In this document: positions 26,110 to 34,813 of the stretch, piece by piece
Layout of the letters: each line of letters opens with the position of its first letter
How positions within the stretch are numbered: position 1 is the stretch's first letter
Assembly: GCA_031431335.1 (NCBI GenBank)
Contig: JANPDG010000258.1
Coordinates: 1 to 46,950, forward strand
DNA from: JAAFIP01 sp031431335
Lineage (GTDB): Bacteria; Pseudomonadota; Gammaproteobacteria; Burkholderiales; Burkholderiaceae_C
Length of the DNA stretch: 46,950 nt
Direction of reading: 5' to 3'
The notes under the pieces: generated by a model
Seen by the model: only the letters and a program-made list of their open reading frames with translations
What the model was told of the DNA's origin: nothing
The model's database searches: none
Program-made: the position numbers and the translations under genes

Positions 26110-27726
26110 CTAAGGCAGAGTTGCATACTGCAAAGCCAATGCCTTAAAAGCCTCTGGCTGCCCATCAAAGCCCGTTTCCTCCAACACGATAGCCGATACA
26201 GCATCGGCCAAGCTGGCAGCAAGCTTGGCATCTAAAAACAGCAAACGGCTGCGGCGTGCCAGCACATCCTCTACCGTGCGTGCATATTCGCAGCGCACGG
26301 CGTAGCGCACCATCGCCTCGGTCAAGCCGCCTCCCAGCATGCGGCTGGCACCGGGCAATGCTTGCACAGCGCTTGCTTGGTCGCCGTACAAATGCAAACC
26401 CGGTGGCGCACTGAGACTCTCGTGGGCTTGGCTTGCTGCGGTTGATGCGCTCAGGCTCGCAGCGTTGGCGCCGCGCAGCTTAAGGTGGGTTGTCACTCCC
26501 GCAGGCGTTGCACCAATCAAGCCCGCTTCAAAGCAACGCGCCAACACATCCTCGGCCATCGCGCGGTAGGTGGTCCATTTACCGCCAGTGACGGTGACCA
26601 AGCCCGATTTACTCACCAAAATGGTGTGTTCGCGGCTCAGCGCCTGGGTGCTCTGGCCCTCTTCTTCGGGCGGCTTCACCAGTGGGCGCAGACCTACCCA
26701 GATGCTGCGCACATCGCTGCGCTGGGGCGCTTTGCTGAGATACCGGCCCGCTTCGCGCAGCACAAAATCTACCTGCTCTGCAAACGGCTCCGGCTCGCGG
26801 GCCAGGTCGTTGCGCGGACTGTCCGTCGTGCCAAGAATAGTTTTGCCCAGCCACGGCACAGCAAATAGCACCCGTCCGTCCTCTGTTTTGGGCACTAACA
26901 AGGCATGGTCGGTAGGCCAAAACTCGCGGTCTACCACCAAGTGAATGCCCTGGCTAGGAGCCACCATGTCTTTGACGGCTGTGCCACTGGCCTGGCCGTC
27001 CATTTGCCGCAGCTGGTCTACCCAGACACCCGCTGCGTTGACGATGCATTTGGCTTTCACCGTGTAGCTCTGGCCTGTTTCGCTGTCGCGTGCGTTCAGC
27101 CCCACCAGCTTGCCCGCTTCATGCACAAAGCTCTCCACAGGGCAATAGTTGACTATCAACGCGCCTTTATCCGCTGCAGTCAGCGCCAATGCGAGTGCCA
27201 AGCGCGCATCGTCAAACTGGCCGTCCCAATACTTGACGCCGCTGTTGAGATCTTGGATCTTAATGGTGGGCAGCAGCTTTTGGGTGGTGGCGGCACTTAA
27301 AAACTCGGTCCCACCCAGGCCCACCTTGCTGCTCAGCTTGCCGCCCAACAGGTCATACAGCAGCAGTCCAATGCCGTAGAACGGCGTCTCCCACCATTTA
27401 AAGCTGGGCATGATAAATGGCAGCGGCTGCGCCAAGTGGGGGGCGTTAGACAGCAGGTTCACACGCTCATGCAGCGCCTCTTTAACCAAGGCGATATTGC
27501 CTTGCGCCAAGTAGCGCACACCGCCGTGCACCAGCTTAGTCGCCCGTGAGCTGGTGCCTTTGGCAAAATCGTGGCTTTCGAGCAGCACCACACGCAAGCC
27601 GCGCGCAGCCGCGTCCAGAGCAACGCCCAAGCCTGTTGCACCACCACCAATGATGGCGATATCGTACTGGGTATTGTCATTAAGCCGTGCGATGAGTTGG
27701 GCACGGTTGGTGGATTGGGACTGCAT
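26110..27726 (-). CDS. glpD: Glycerol-3-phosphate dehydrogenase (respiratory, FAD)
   Basis: GlpD oxidises glycerol 3-phosphate to dihydroxyacetone phosphate at the membrane, reducing quinone. From the ATG at 27726 it is 538 residues. The FAD-binding Rossmann motif is DIAIIGGGATGLGVALDAAARG, followed by GTSSRATKLVHGGVRYL, a GlpD signature. LGTTDSPRNDL and VSKSGLVTVTGGKWTTYRAMAEDV are also typical, and the C-terminal DAO_C domain ends the protein. A TTG three codons upstream is possible. It is the last gene of the glycerol operon, 140 bp after the binding-protein gene. Confidence 0.97.
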   Translation of the reverse strand: MQSQSTNRAQLIARLNDNTQYDIAIIGGGATGLGVALDAAARGLRVVLLESHDFAKGTSSRATKLVHGGVRYLAQGNIALVKEALHERVNLLSNAPHLAQPLPFIMPSFKWWETPFYGIGLLLYDLLGGKLSSKVGLGGTEFLSAATTQKLLPTIKIQDLNSGVKYWDGQFDDARLALALALTAADKGALIVNYCPVESFVHEAGKLVGLNARDSETGQSYTVKAKCIVNAAGVWVDQLRQMDGQASGTAVKDMVAPSQGIHLVVDREFWPTDHALLVPKTEDGRVLFAVPWLGKTILGTTDSPRNDLAREPEPFAEQVDFVLREAGRYLSKAPQRSDVRSIWVGLRPLVKPPEEEGQSTQALSREHTILVSKSGLVTVTGGKWTTYRAMAEDVLARCFEAGLIGATPAGVTTHLKLRGANAASLSASTAASQAHESLSAPPGLHLYGDQASAVQALPGASRMLGGGLTEAMVRYAVRCEYARTVEDVLARRSRLLFLDAKLAASLADAVSAIVLEETGFDGQPEAFKALALQYATLP

Positions 27727-27866
27727 AAAAATCAATATTTAGATCAACAAAGATGAGAGTGTATTGAATAACTTTTATGTTTTAAATATTCAAAAACCAG
27801 ATCTTTTGCTCAACATAACCGTGCAGCTTACTAACCGCACGGCTACATTCAACAAGCTAAAGGTAA

Positions 27867-29597
27867 TTAGCGTGCTTTGCCACTCTTCCAAGCATTGAGC
27901 AAGGTTTCATACGCAATCGTCTCGCCCTTTGGCTTTTCGTTGGCCAACTTTTTCCACGGTGCATTTTTATCACTGAGGTATTTGTTGGGGTCACCCTTAG
28001 GGTTGAGCTTGGGCGCGCAGCGGGCCATGCCAGAGCGCTCTAAACGCGCCATGACCTGGTCCATCTCTTCGGCCAAGTTGTCCATCGCCGCTTGAGGTGT
28101 TTTTTCACCGGTCACAGCTACTGCTACGTTTTTCCACCACAGCTGAGCCAGCTTAGGATAATCTGGGACGTTGGTGCCTGTAGGTGTCCATGCCACGCGT
28201 GCAGGGCTGCGATAAAACTCCACCAAACCCCCCAGCTTAGGCGCTGCATCGGTCATGGCCTTGCTTTGGATATCAGACTCACGGATAGGCGTTAAGCCCA
28301 CCATGGTTTTCTTCAGCGAGGTCGTTTTAGCTGTGACAAACTGAGCGTAGAGCCAAGCTGCAGCCGTACGGTCCGCATCATGGTTTGCAAAGAAAGTCCA
28401 TGAGCCTACGTCTTGGTAGCCGTTTTGCATGCCTTGCTTCCAGTAAGGGCCGTTAGGGCCAGGAGCCATGCGCCACTTGGGTGTGCCATCAGCGTTAACC
28501 ACTGGCAAGCCCGGCTTGGTCATGTCGGCCGTAAAAGCGGTGTACCAGAAGATCTGCTGGGCAATCTGGCCTTGCGCTGGCACAGGGCCGGCTTCGCCAA
28601 AGGTCATGCCAATGGCCTCTTTGGGTGAATATTTCTTCATCCAATCGACATACTTGGTCAGCGCGTAGACCGCTGCAGGCGAGTTGGTTGCTCCGCCGCG
28701 AGACACTGACGCGCCCTGCGGGTTGCAGCCATCGGCAGAGGCGCGAATGCCCCATTCGTCGACAGGTTTCCCGTTAGGAATGCCTATGTCAGCGGTACCT
28801 GCCATAGACAACCAAGCATCTGTAAAGCGCCAGCCCAGCGATGGGTCTTTTTTGCCGTAGTCCATGTGGCCATAAATCGGCTTGCCGTCGATCTGTTTAA
28901 CATCGTTGGTAAAGAACTCAGCGATATCTTCGTAGGCGCTCCAGTTTTGCGGCACACCAAGGTCATAGCCGTATTTGGCCTTGAACTTGTCTTTAAGGTC
29001 TTGGCGTGCAAACAGATCTGCACGGAACCAATATAAGTTAGCAAACTGCTGATCTGGCAGCTGGTACAGCTTACCGTCTGGCCCAGTGGTAAAGCTGGTA
29101 CCAATAAAGTCTTTGATGTCCAGCCCTGGGTTGGTCCACTCTTTGCCTTTGCCAGCCATGTAGTCGGTCAGGTTCATCACTTTACCGTAACGGTAGTGGG
29201 TACCAATCAAATCTGAGTCAGAGATCCAACCGTCGTAAATGGACTTGCCAGATTGCATGGAGGTTTGCAGTTTTTCAACCACGTCGCCCTCACCAATCAA
29301 ATCATGCTTCACATTAATACCTGTGATTTCGGCAAACGCCTTAGCCATGGTCTTGGACTCGTACTCGTGCGTAGTGATGGTCTCCGACACTACAGAAATG
29401 TCTTTGATACCCTTGGCTTTGAGCTTTTTGGCGGCCTCGATAAACCATTTCATCTCACCCATCTGCTGCTCTTTGTTCAGCGTGGACGGTTGAAACTCGT
29501 TGTCAATCCATTTTTTAGCCGCAGCTTCATCTGCCCAGCCTTGGCTTGCCATGGCGCAGGCGATCGCTGCAGCCAATGCGGAATATCGCAATTTCAT
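27867..29597 (-). CDS. glpV: Glycerol ABC transporter substrate-binding protein
   Basis: A 576-residue periplasmic binding protein of the GlpSTPQUV-type glycerol importer described in Rhizobium. The signal peptide ends at A22 (MASQGWA-DE). The long mature part contains DISVVSETITTHEYESKTMA, LIGEGDVVEKLQTSMQSGKSIYDGWISDSD and LYQLPDQQFANLYWFRADLF, recognisable for this unusually large family. The ATG at 29597 has a GAGGAG site. It precedes glpD and follows the small DUF2160 protein gene. The substrate call (glycerol) comes from the surrounding glpD, glpK and glpR genes. Confidence 0.9.
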   Translation of the reverse strand: MKLRYSALAAAIACAMASQGWADEAAAKKWIDNEFQPSTLNKEQQMGEMKWFIEAAKKLKAKGIKDISVVSETITTHEYESKTMAKAFAEITGINVKHDLIGEGDVVEKLQTSMQSGKSIYDGWISDSDLIGTHYRYGKVMNLTDYMAGKGKEWTNPGLDIKDFIGTSFTTGPDGKLYQLPDQQFANLYWFRADLFARQDLKDKFKAKYGYDLGVPQNWSAYEDIAEFFTNDVKQIDGKPIYGHMDYGKKDPSLGWRFTDAWLSMAGTADIGIPNGKPVDEWGIRASADGCNPQGASVSRGGATNSPAAVYALTKYVDWMKKYSPKEAIGMTFGEAGPVPAQGQIAQQIFWYTAFTADMTKPGLPVVNADGTPKWRMAPGPNGPYWKQGMQNGYQDVGSWTFFANHDADRTAAAWLYAQFVTAKTTSLKKTMVGLTPIRESDIQSKAMTDAAPKLGGLVEFYRSPARVAWTPTGTNVPDYPKLAQLWWKNVAVAVTGEKTPQAAMDNLAEEMDQVMARLERSGMARCAPKLNPKGDPNKYLSDKNAPWKKLANEKPKGETIAYETLLNAWKSGKAR

Positions 29598-29681
29598 TTT
29601 GTATCTCCTCAGGTTAAAACCCCCGTTTGAAAGGCTAGCACGGCTCCAGGGGTCAAATAAGCCGATCCTTTTCTTAAATCT

Positions 29682-29990
29682 TTACCCTTTGCGCATGATC
29701 AGCGCAAGCACGCCCATAGATAGGACAAAGCTGATCCAAATAGATGGCTCGGTCTCTAAAGACATCCACTGCATCAATTTGCCGCTGATCCCTATGAACA
29801 ATAGATTGACATAGGCTGCAGACAGTAGCCCAATAAATAATCGGTCACCACGCGTAGTTTCGATCGGCAAAAATCCTTTGCGCATCACCGTGGGCGACTT
29901 TATTTCCCACACCGTCATGCTGATCAGCATCAACACAATGCAGGTGAAAAACACAGCGACAGGCGTTGTCCAAGCCATCCATTCAAACAT
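29682..29990 (-). CDS. glpU: Small DUF2160 membrane protein of the glycerol ABC system
   Basis: A 102-residue protein with about three membrane segments (MAWTTPVAVFFTCIVLMLISM, DRLFIGLLSAAYVNLLFIGI, SIWISFVLSMGVLALIM). It matches the DUF2160 family, which is found only beside glycerol-type ABC transporters. Its precise job is unknown; it may be an accessory membrane component. The ATG at 29990 has AAGGAG 7 bp upstream, 12 bp after the permease stop. Confidence 0.85.
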   Translation of the reverse strand: MFEWMAWTTPVAVFFTCIVLMLISMTVWEIKSPTVMRKGFLPIETTRGDRLFIGLLSAAYVNLLFIGISGKLMQWMSLETEPSIWISFVLSMGVLALIMRKG

Positions 29991-30002
29991 CGCAAGCTCC
30001 TT

Positions 30003-30815
30003 TTAAACACGGCCCATCGCAAAGCCTTTTGCGATGTAGTTGCGTACAAACCAAATCACAATAGCGCCCGGCACAATCGTCAACACACCCGCAGCAGCCA
30101 AAGTGGCCCAGTCCATGCCAGAGGCTGAAATGGTGCGCGTCATAGTGGCTGCAATAGGCTTGGCGTTCACGCTGGTCAAGGTGCGCGCTAAAAGCAGCTC
30201 TACCCAGCTGAACATAAAACAGAAAAATGCCGCTACACCCACGCCCGCTTTGATCAACGGCAAAAATATAGTGAGGAAAAATCTAGGAAAGCTGTACCCG
30301 TCGATATAGGCCGTCTCGTCTATCTCACGCGGTATGCCACTCATAAAGCCTTCCAAAATCCACACGGCCAGTGGGACATTGAACAACAGATGCACCAGCG
30401 CCACTGCAAGGTGCGTGTCCATCAAACCCACCGACGAATACAGCTGGAAGAACGGAAGTAAAAACACGGCAGGCGGCGTCATACGATTGGTTAATAACCA
30501 AAAGAATACATGCTTATCGCCCAGAAAACTGTACCGAGAAAAAGCATACGCTGCAGGCAAGGCCACGGTCAATGAAATGACCGTGTTGATCGCTACATAA
30601 ATCAAGCTATTGATATAGCCAGAGTACCAAGCCGGGTCGGTCAAAATAGTTTGGTAGTTAGCCCAAGTGAACTCGTTGGGGAAAAGCGAAAAGCCCGCCA
30701 CAATTTCGTTATTGGTTTTAAACGACATGTTGACCATCCAGTAGATGGGCAGCAGTGCAAAAATGATATATGCAATTAAAAACAGCGACCGCTTTTGAAA
30801 CTTAGGCTTAAGCAT
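30003..30815 (-). CDS. glpQ: Glycerol ABC transporter permease
   Basis: A 270-residue carbohydrate-type (MalG-like) permease with six membrane segments. The EAA-type loop that contacts the ATPase is EIDETAYIDGYSFPRFFLTIFLPLIKAGV. It begins with RSLFLIAYIIFALLPIYWMVNMSFKT. The ATG at 30815 overlaps the upstream permease gene by 8 bp, so the two are translationally coupled. Confidence 0.92.
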   Translation of the reverse strand: MLKPKFQKRSLFLIAYIIFALLPIYWMVNMSFKTNNEIVAGFSLFPNEFTWANYQTILTDPAWYSGYINSLIYVAINTVISLTVALPAAYAFSRYSFLGDKHVFFWLLTNRMTPPAVFLLPFFQLYSSVGLMDTHLAVALVHLLFNVPLAVWILEGFMSGIPREIDETAYIDGYSFPRFFLTIFLPLIKAGVGVAAFFCFMFSWVELLLARTLTSVNAKPIAATMTRTISASGMDWATLAAAGVLTIVPGAIVIWFVRNYIAKGFAMGRV

Positions 30816-31704
30816 GATTGCCCCCCTCTTTCTCCGCAGTACCTACGCGCTGCATCCAGTTGTACAAAACAAAGCAGAACAGCAAAATAATCAAAAAGTA
30901 AATCAATGAGAAAGCCGCTGCAGGGCCCAAGTCAAACTGACCTACCGCTTTTTGCGTTAAGAACTGAGATAAAAACGTAGTTGAATTACCCGGCCCGCCG
31001 CCCGTCAACACGAAGGGCTCGGTGTAAATCATGAAGCTGTCCATAAACCGCAGCAGCACTGCAATCATCAGCACGCCGCGCATTTTGGGTAACTGCACAT
31101 ACCAAAACACAGCCAGCTTGCTTGCACCATCAATGCTGGCCGCTTGGTAATACGCATCGGGTATGGAACGCAGCCCAGCGTAGCCCAGCAGCGCCACCAG
31201 CGGAGTCCAGTGCCACACATCCATGAGCAGCACAGTAAGCCACGCATGCGTTGCGTTGCCTGTGTAGCTGTAATCTATGCCCAAAGCCAACAGCGATGCC
31301 CCCATCAAGCCAATGTCAGCGCGACCAAATATTTGCCAAATCGTACCCACCACATTCCATGGAATCAAAAGCGACAAAGCGACTATGACCAATACTACCG
31401 ACGACTTCCAGCCCTGCGCCGGCATCGACAAGGCCAGCAAAATTCCCAGCGGAATCTCAACCGCCAACACGGCAAACGAAAAGCTGAGCTGCCTGAGCAA
31501 AGCGCCATGCAGCTCTTCGTCGCGCATGACGTTGGCAAACCATTCGGTGCCCACAAACACCCTGCGCTCTGGCGAAATGATGTCTTGCACTGAATAATTC
31601 ACCACCACCATGAGTGGAACGATGGCAGAAAATGCTACGCAAATCAATACGGGCAGAATTAAAAACCATGCCTTTTGATTCACTGGTTTAGTGGTGGTGC
31701 TCAC
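30808..31704 (-). CDS. glpP: Glycerol ABC transporter permease
   Basis: A 298-residue MalF-like permease with about six membrane segments. The EAA loop is SIPDAYYQAASIDGASKLAVFWYVQLPKMRGVL. It starts at a GTG (31704) that overlaps the glpT stop (GTGA) and has AGGAG about 9 bp upstream. It pairs with the next gene to form the membrane pore. Confidence 0.92.
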   Translation of the reverse strand: MSTTTKPVNQKAWFLILPVLICVAFSAIVPLMVVVNYSVQDIISPERRVFVGTEWFANVMRDEELHGALLRQLSFSFAVLAVEIPLGILLALSMPAQGWKSSVVLVIVALSLLIPWNVVGTIWQIFGRADIGLMGASLLALGIDYSYTGNATHAWLTVLLMDVWHWTPLVALLGYAGLRSIPDAYYQAASIDGASKLAVFWYVQLPKMRGVLMIAVLLRFMDSFMIYTEPFVLTGGGPGNSTTFLSQFLTQKAVGQFDLGPAAAFSLIYFLIILLFCFVLYNWMQRVGTAEKEGGNHA

Positions 31705-32777
31705 GGCACAATCTCCTCATTTTTATAGATGCAGCTGTGCTCGCTGAGCACGCGCAGCCAAACGGTGTCGCCTATCGCACCTTGAAATGCATTCGCTGAC
31801 AAACGCGCCTTGATGCTTTGGCCCGCCAACTGCGCGGTCAAAATCATGTGGGTGCCCACATCTTGCACTTGGGTGATCGCCATAGGCAGTGCACCTGCTG
31901 TGTGGGCTGCGACGGGCTGAACATACTCGGGTCGGATACCCACTTTAATTTCACCATCGGGCATACTCATACCGTGCGGCAAGGGAAAATTGGTGCCCGC
32001 GATGCGCACCATGTCCATCTCAACCTGCGCTGGCAAAAAATTCATCCCTGGTGAACCTATAAAGTGCCCTACGAAAGTATGGCTAGGCCGTTCAAACAAA
32101 TCTGCTGCTGAGCCCATTTGCACGGCTCGGCCACGGGTCATCACCACCACTTGCTCAGCAAAGGTCAGCGCTTCAATTTGATCGTGCGTGACGTAGATGA
32201 GCGTGAGTTTGAGCTCGTGGTGAATCTGCTTGAGTTTGCGGCGCAGCTTCCATTTCAGATGCGGATCTATTACCGTGAGTGGCTCATCAAACAGCACAGC
32301 TGACACATCGGGGCGCACCAAGCCTCGACCAAGCGATATTTTCTGCTTGGCATCAGCGGCTAGGCCTGCTGCGCGCTGGTTAAGCTGTCCGCTGAGCTCA
32401 AGCATTTCAGCAATCTCGCCCACGCGCTTGTTAATTTGATCTGTTGGCACCTTGCGGTTACGCAACGGAAAAGCCAAATTTTCAAACACCGTCATCGTGT
32501 CGTAGATCACCGGGAACTGAAACACTTGGGCGATATTGCGCGCCTGTGGTGTGGCATGGGTTACATCTTTGCCATCAAATCGTACTGTGCCGCTAGAGGG
32601 CGACACCAAGCCGGACATGATGTTGAGCATGGTGGTTTTGCCGCAACCCGAGGGGCCGAGCAGTGCATAAGCCCCGCCGTCATTGAAAGTCATCTTCAAT
32701 GGCAGCAGCGCATAGTCGCTGTCTTGCTGTGGGTTAGCTTTGTAGGCGTGGGACAGGTCTAGTTCTATGCTCGCCAT
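31701..32777 (-). CDS. glpT: Glycerol ABC transporter ATPase with a degenerate signature motif
   Basis: A 358-residue MalK-type ATPase. Walker A is canonical (G41-PSGCGKTT). Walker B is VLFDEP with catalytic E165. The H-loop is intact (YVTH198DQ). The ABC signature, normally LSGGQ, is LAADA at 139-143 within GLAADAKQKISLGRGLV, so this subunit cannot offer a normal signature to its partner. A TOBE-like regulatory domain follows (VKVGIRPEYVQPV). It sits 1 bp after the first ATPase gene. See the finding on paired degeneracy. Confidence 0.92.
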   Translation of the reverse strand: MASIELDLSHAYKANPQQDSDYALLPLKMTFNDGGAYALLGPSGCGKTTMLNIMSGLVSPSSGTVRFDGKDVTHATPQARNIAQVFQFPVIYDTMTVFENLAFPLRNRKVPTDQINKRVGEIAEMLELSGQLNQRAAGLAADAKQKISLGRGLVRPDVSAVLFDEPLTVIDPHLKWKLRRKLKQIHHELKLTLIYVTHDQIEALTFAEQVVVMTRGRAVQMGSAADLFERPSHTFVGHFIGSPGMNFLPAQVEMDMVRIAGTNFPLPHGMSMPDGEIKVGIRPEYVQPVAAHTAGALPMAITQVQDVGTHMILTAQLAGQSIKARLSANAFQGAIGDTVWLRVLSEHSCIYKNEEIVP

Positions 32778-32778
32778 A

Positions 32779-33858
32779 TTAGTGGCCTCCCCTTAGTCCC
32801 AACTCTGGCGCTTGCAAGAGCAAACCTTGTGCATCAAACAGATAGGCTTGCCCAATTTGAAAATACAAAGTGATTTGCGCCCCCAGATCGAAGAAATGCA
32901 CTCCTGTGAGCTGCGTGACCAACTCGCCCACAGCAGTATCTACGTGCACAAAAGTATCTGACCCCGAAATTTCAGCTAATTCCACCGTGCCAGCCAACGC
33001 AATATCACCCTGTTTGGCCACTGTGCTCAAAGAATTGGCACGCAGCCCCACCGTGAGCTGATGCGACGCGCCAGCGGGCAACCCCATCGCAAGAAGCGGT
33101 CCTTTATCGAGCTGCGCCCCGCCAGCACCTGCGCTGGCCGATAGCAAATTCATAGGTGGATCGCTAAATGCGCGTGCAACGCGCAGCGACTTGGGCCGGT
33201 GAAACACTTCGGCTGTCGGGCCATATTGCAGCAGCTCGCCACCGTCCATCACCGCGGTGTAGCCGCCCAAGAGCAGCGCTTCTCCAGGCTCAGTGGTGGC
33301 ATAAATCACTGTAGAGTCGCCTGCTGCAAACAAGGCGGTCAGCTCTTCGCGCAGTTCTTCGCGTAGTTTGTAGTCCAAGTTCACCAGTGGCTCATCCAGA
33401 AGCATCAGCGGTGCGCCCTTGGCCAAAGCACGGGCGAGCGCTACACGCTGCTGCTGCCCGCCAGAGAGCTCAGCAGGGTAGCGGTCTAAAAACATCTCAA
33501 TATGCAACTTTTCTGCCAGATCGCGCACGCGTTGCTCGATGTTCTTTTCTCCGCGCAATTTCAAAGGTGACGCAATGTTTTCGCGCACTTTGAGCGAAGG
33601 ATAGTTAATAAACTGCTGGTAGACCATGGCCACGTTGCGCTCGCGCACTGGCACGCCCACCACATCTTTACCGTCGACCAGCACACGGCCTGTAGACGGC
33701 ACATCGAGGCCCGCCATGATGCGCATCAAGCTGGTTTTGCCAGCCTGCGTTGCCCCTAGCAGCACCGTCACGGCGCCACTACGTGGCACGATGTCCATGG
33801 CGTACAACCAAGACTGCGGTCCCACTTTTTTACTGATATTCTCCAACTCCAGCTGCAT
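32779..33858 (-). CDS. glpS: Glycerol ABC transporter ATPase lacking the H-loop histidine
   Basis: A 359-residue MalK-type ATPase, first gene of the glycerol uptake operon. Walker A is GATQAGKT (35-42), the signature is canonical LSGGQ (131-135) and Walker B is LMLLDEP (E156). The switch histidine is missing: YATT189EPGEALLLGG stands where YVTHDQ is expected. A TOBE-like domain follows. The ATG at 33858 has an AAGG site. It is transcribed away from glpR, from the 160-bp shared region. Confidence 0.92.
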   Translation of the reverse strand: MQLELENISKKVGPQSWLYAMDIVPRSGAVTVLLGATQAGKTSLMRIMAGLDVPSTGRVLVDGKDVVGVPVRERNVAMVYQQFINYPSLKVRENIASPLKLRGEKNIEQRVRDLAEKLHIEMFLDRYPAELSGGQQQRVALARALAKGAPLMLLDEPLVNLDYKLREELREELTALFAAGDSTVIYATTEPGEALLLGGYTAVMDGGELLQYGPTAEVFHRPKSLRVARAFSDPPMNLLSASAGAGGAQLDKGPLLAMGLPAGASHQLTVGLRANSLSTVAKQGDIALAGTVELAEISGSDTFVHVDTAVGELVTQLTGVHFFDLGAQITLYFQIGQAYLFDAQGLLLQAPELGLRGGH

Positions 33859-34018
33859 CTCTTACCTTTGGTTAACGTGCTTTAGATCACGGCTAATTCT
33901 TCGATTTCGATTATTATTGTTCGTTAATATTCCTTTTATCTCGGTACTTACCCTTTAATGCTTCCTTTTGTTTCGTTTAGAAACAGATTCAGTGATTTTT
34001 AGATTCAAAATACCTTCC
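33859..34018. promoter_or_regulatory. Divergent glpS / glpR control region with TTCG repeats
   Basis: T-rich 160 bp. Four TTCGWT(T/A) half-sites occur on the plus strand at 33900, 33906, 33920 and 33972. On the minus strand the third reads AACGAACAAT, close to one half of the E. coli GlpR operator. These are candidate operators for the adjacent DeoR-family GlpR. Confidence 0.5.
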
Positions 34019-34783
34019 ATGAGCCCTAATCCAAGACAACTAACTTTGCTCACCGTAGTGCGCGCCCAGGGCGCAGTCACCGTAGAAGCGCTGGCCGACA
34101 AACTCGGCGTTACATTGCAAACTGTGCGCCGCGATGTGCAGCGGCTGGCCGAAGAAGGTCTTTTGGCGCGCTTTCACGGCGGCGTGCGGGTGCCCGGCTC
34201 TACGGTAGAAAACATAGCGCACCAACAGCGCGAAAGCTTGAACGCACAAGGCAAAGCGCGCATCGCGCGCGCTGTGGCCCAGGCTATACCTAACGGCTGC
34301 TCGCTGGTGCTCAACATTGGCACCACCACAGAGGCGATTGCCAAAGAGCTGCTTCAGCACCAAGGCCTGCGCGTGATCACCAACAACTTGAATGTGGCCA
34401 GCATTTTGAGCGCCAATGACCAAAGCGAAGTGATCGTGGTGGGCGGTGTGGTGCGCGGACGCGACCGGGGCATTGTGGGCGAGGCAGCAGTGGACTTTAT
34501 TCGGCAGTTCAAGGTCGATATTGCGGTGATTGGCATCTCGGGCATCGAGGACGACGGCACGCTGCGCGACTACGACTACCGCGAAGTCAAGGTGTCGCAA
34601 ACCATCATCGCCCATGCGCGCGAGGTGTGGCTGGCAGCAGACCACAGCAAGTTCAACCGTCCCGCCATGGTGGAAGTGGCCGATCTGTCGCAAATTGACC
34701 GCCTGTTCACCGACAGCCAGCCGCCCGAGCCTTTTCCCAGCCTGCTCGACCAAGCGCAGGTGCGCTTAGATGTAGCCAGCTAG
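34019..34783 (+). CDS. glpR: DeoR-family glycerol regulator GlpR
   Basis: GlpR represses glycerol genes when glycerol 3-phosphate is absent. It is 254 residues from ATG 34019 (MSPNPRQLTLL). The winged helix-turn-helix is VTVEALADKLGVTLQTVRRDVQRLAEEGLLARFHGGV, with the DeoR signature. The C-terminal sugar-phosphate sensing domain contains LVLNIGTTTEAIAKEL, ITNNLNVA, VVGGVVRGRDRGIVGEAA and ADHSKFNRPA. A TTG 17 codons upstream is in frame but lies in the operator region. It stands 30 bp before glpK and divergent from the importer operon, both likely targets. Confidence 0.95.
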   Translation: MSPNPRQLTLLTVVRAQGAVTVEALADKLGVTLQTVRRDVQRLAEEGLLARFHGGVRVPGSTVENIAHQQRESLNAQGKARIARAVAQAIPNGCSLVLNIGTTTEAIAKELLQHQGLRVITNNLNVASILSANDQSEVIVVGGVVRGRDRGIVGEAAVDFIRQFKVDIAVIGISGIEDDGTLRDYDYREVKVSQTIIAHAREVWLAADHSKFNRPAMVEVADLSQIDRLFTDSQPPEPFPSLLDQAQVRLDVAS

Positions 34784-34813
34784 CCCACACCGCTTTTTAA
34801 ACTCTATTAATCT

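Noticed and set aside
27727..27866. Terminator between the glycerol binding-protein gene and glpD
   Set aside because: A 6-bp CCGTGC/GCACGG stem exists, but the loop is 12 nt and no U-tract follows, so I did not list it.
34040..34753. Open frame of about 237 codons antisense to glpR
   Set aside because: A shadow of glpR; Cys/His-rich composition and no ribosome-binding site.
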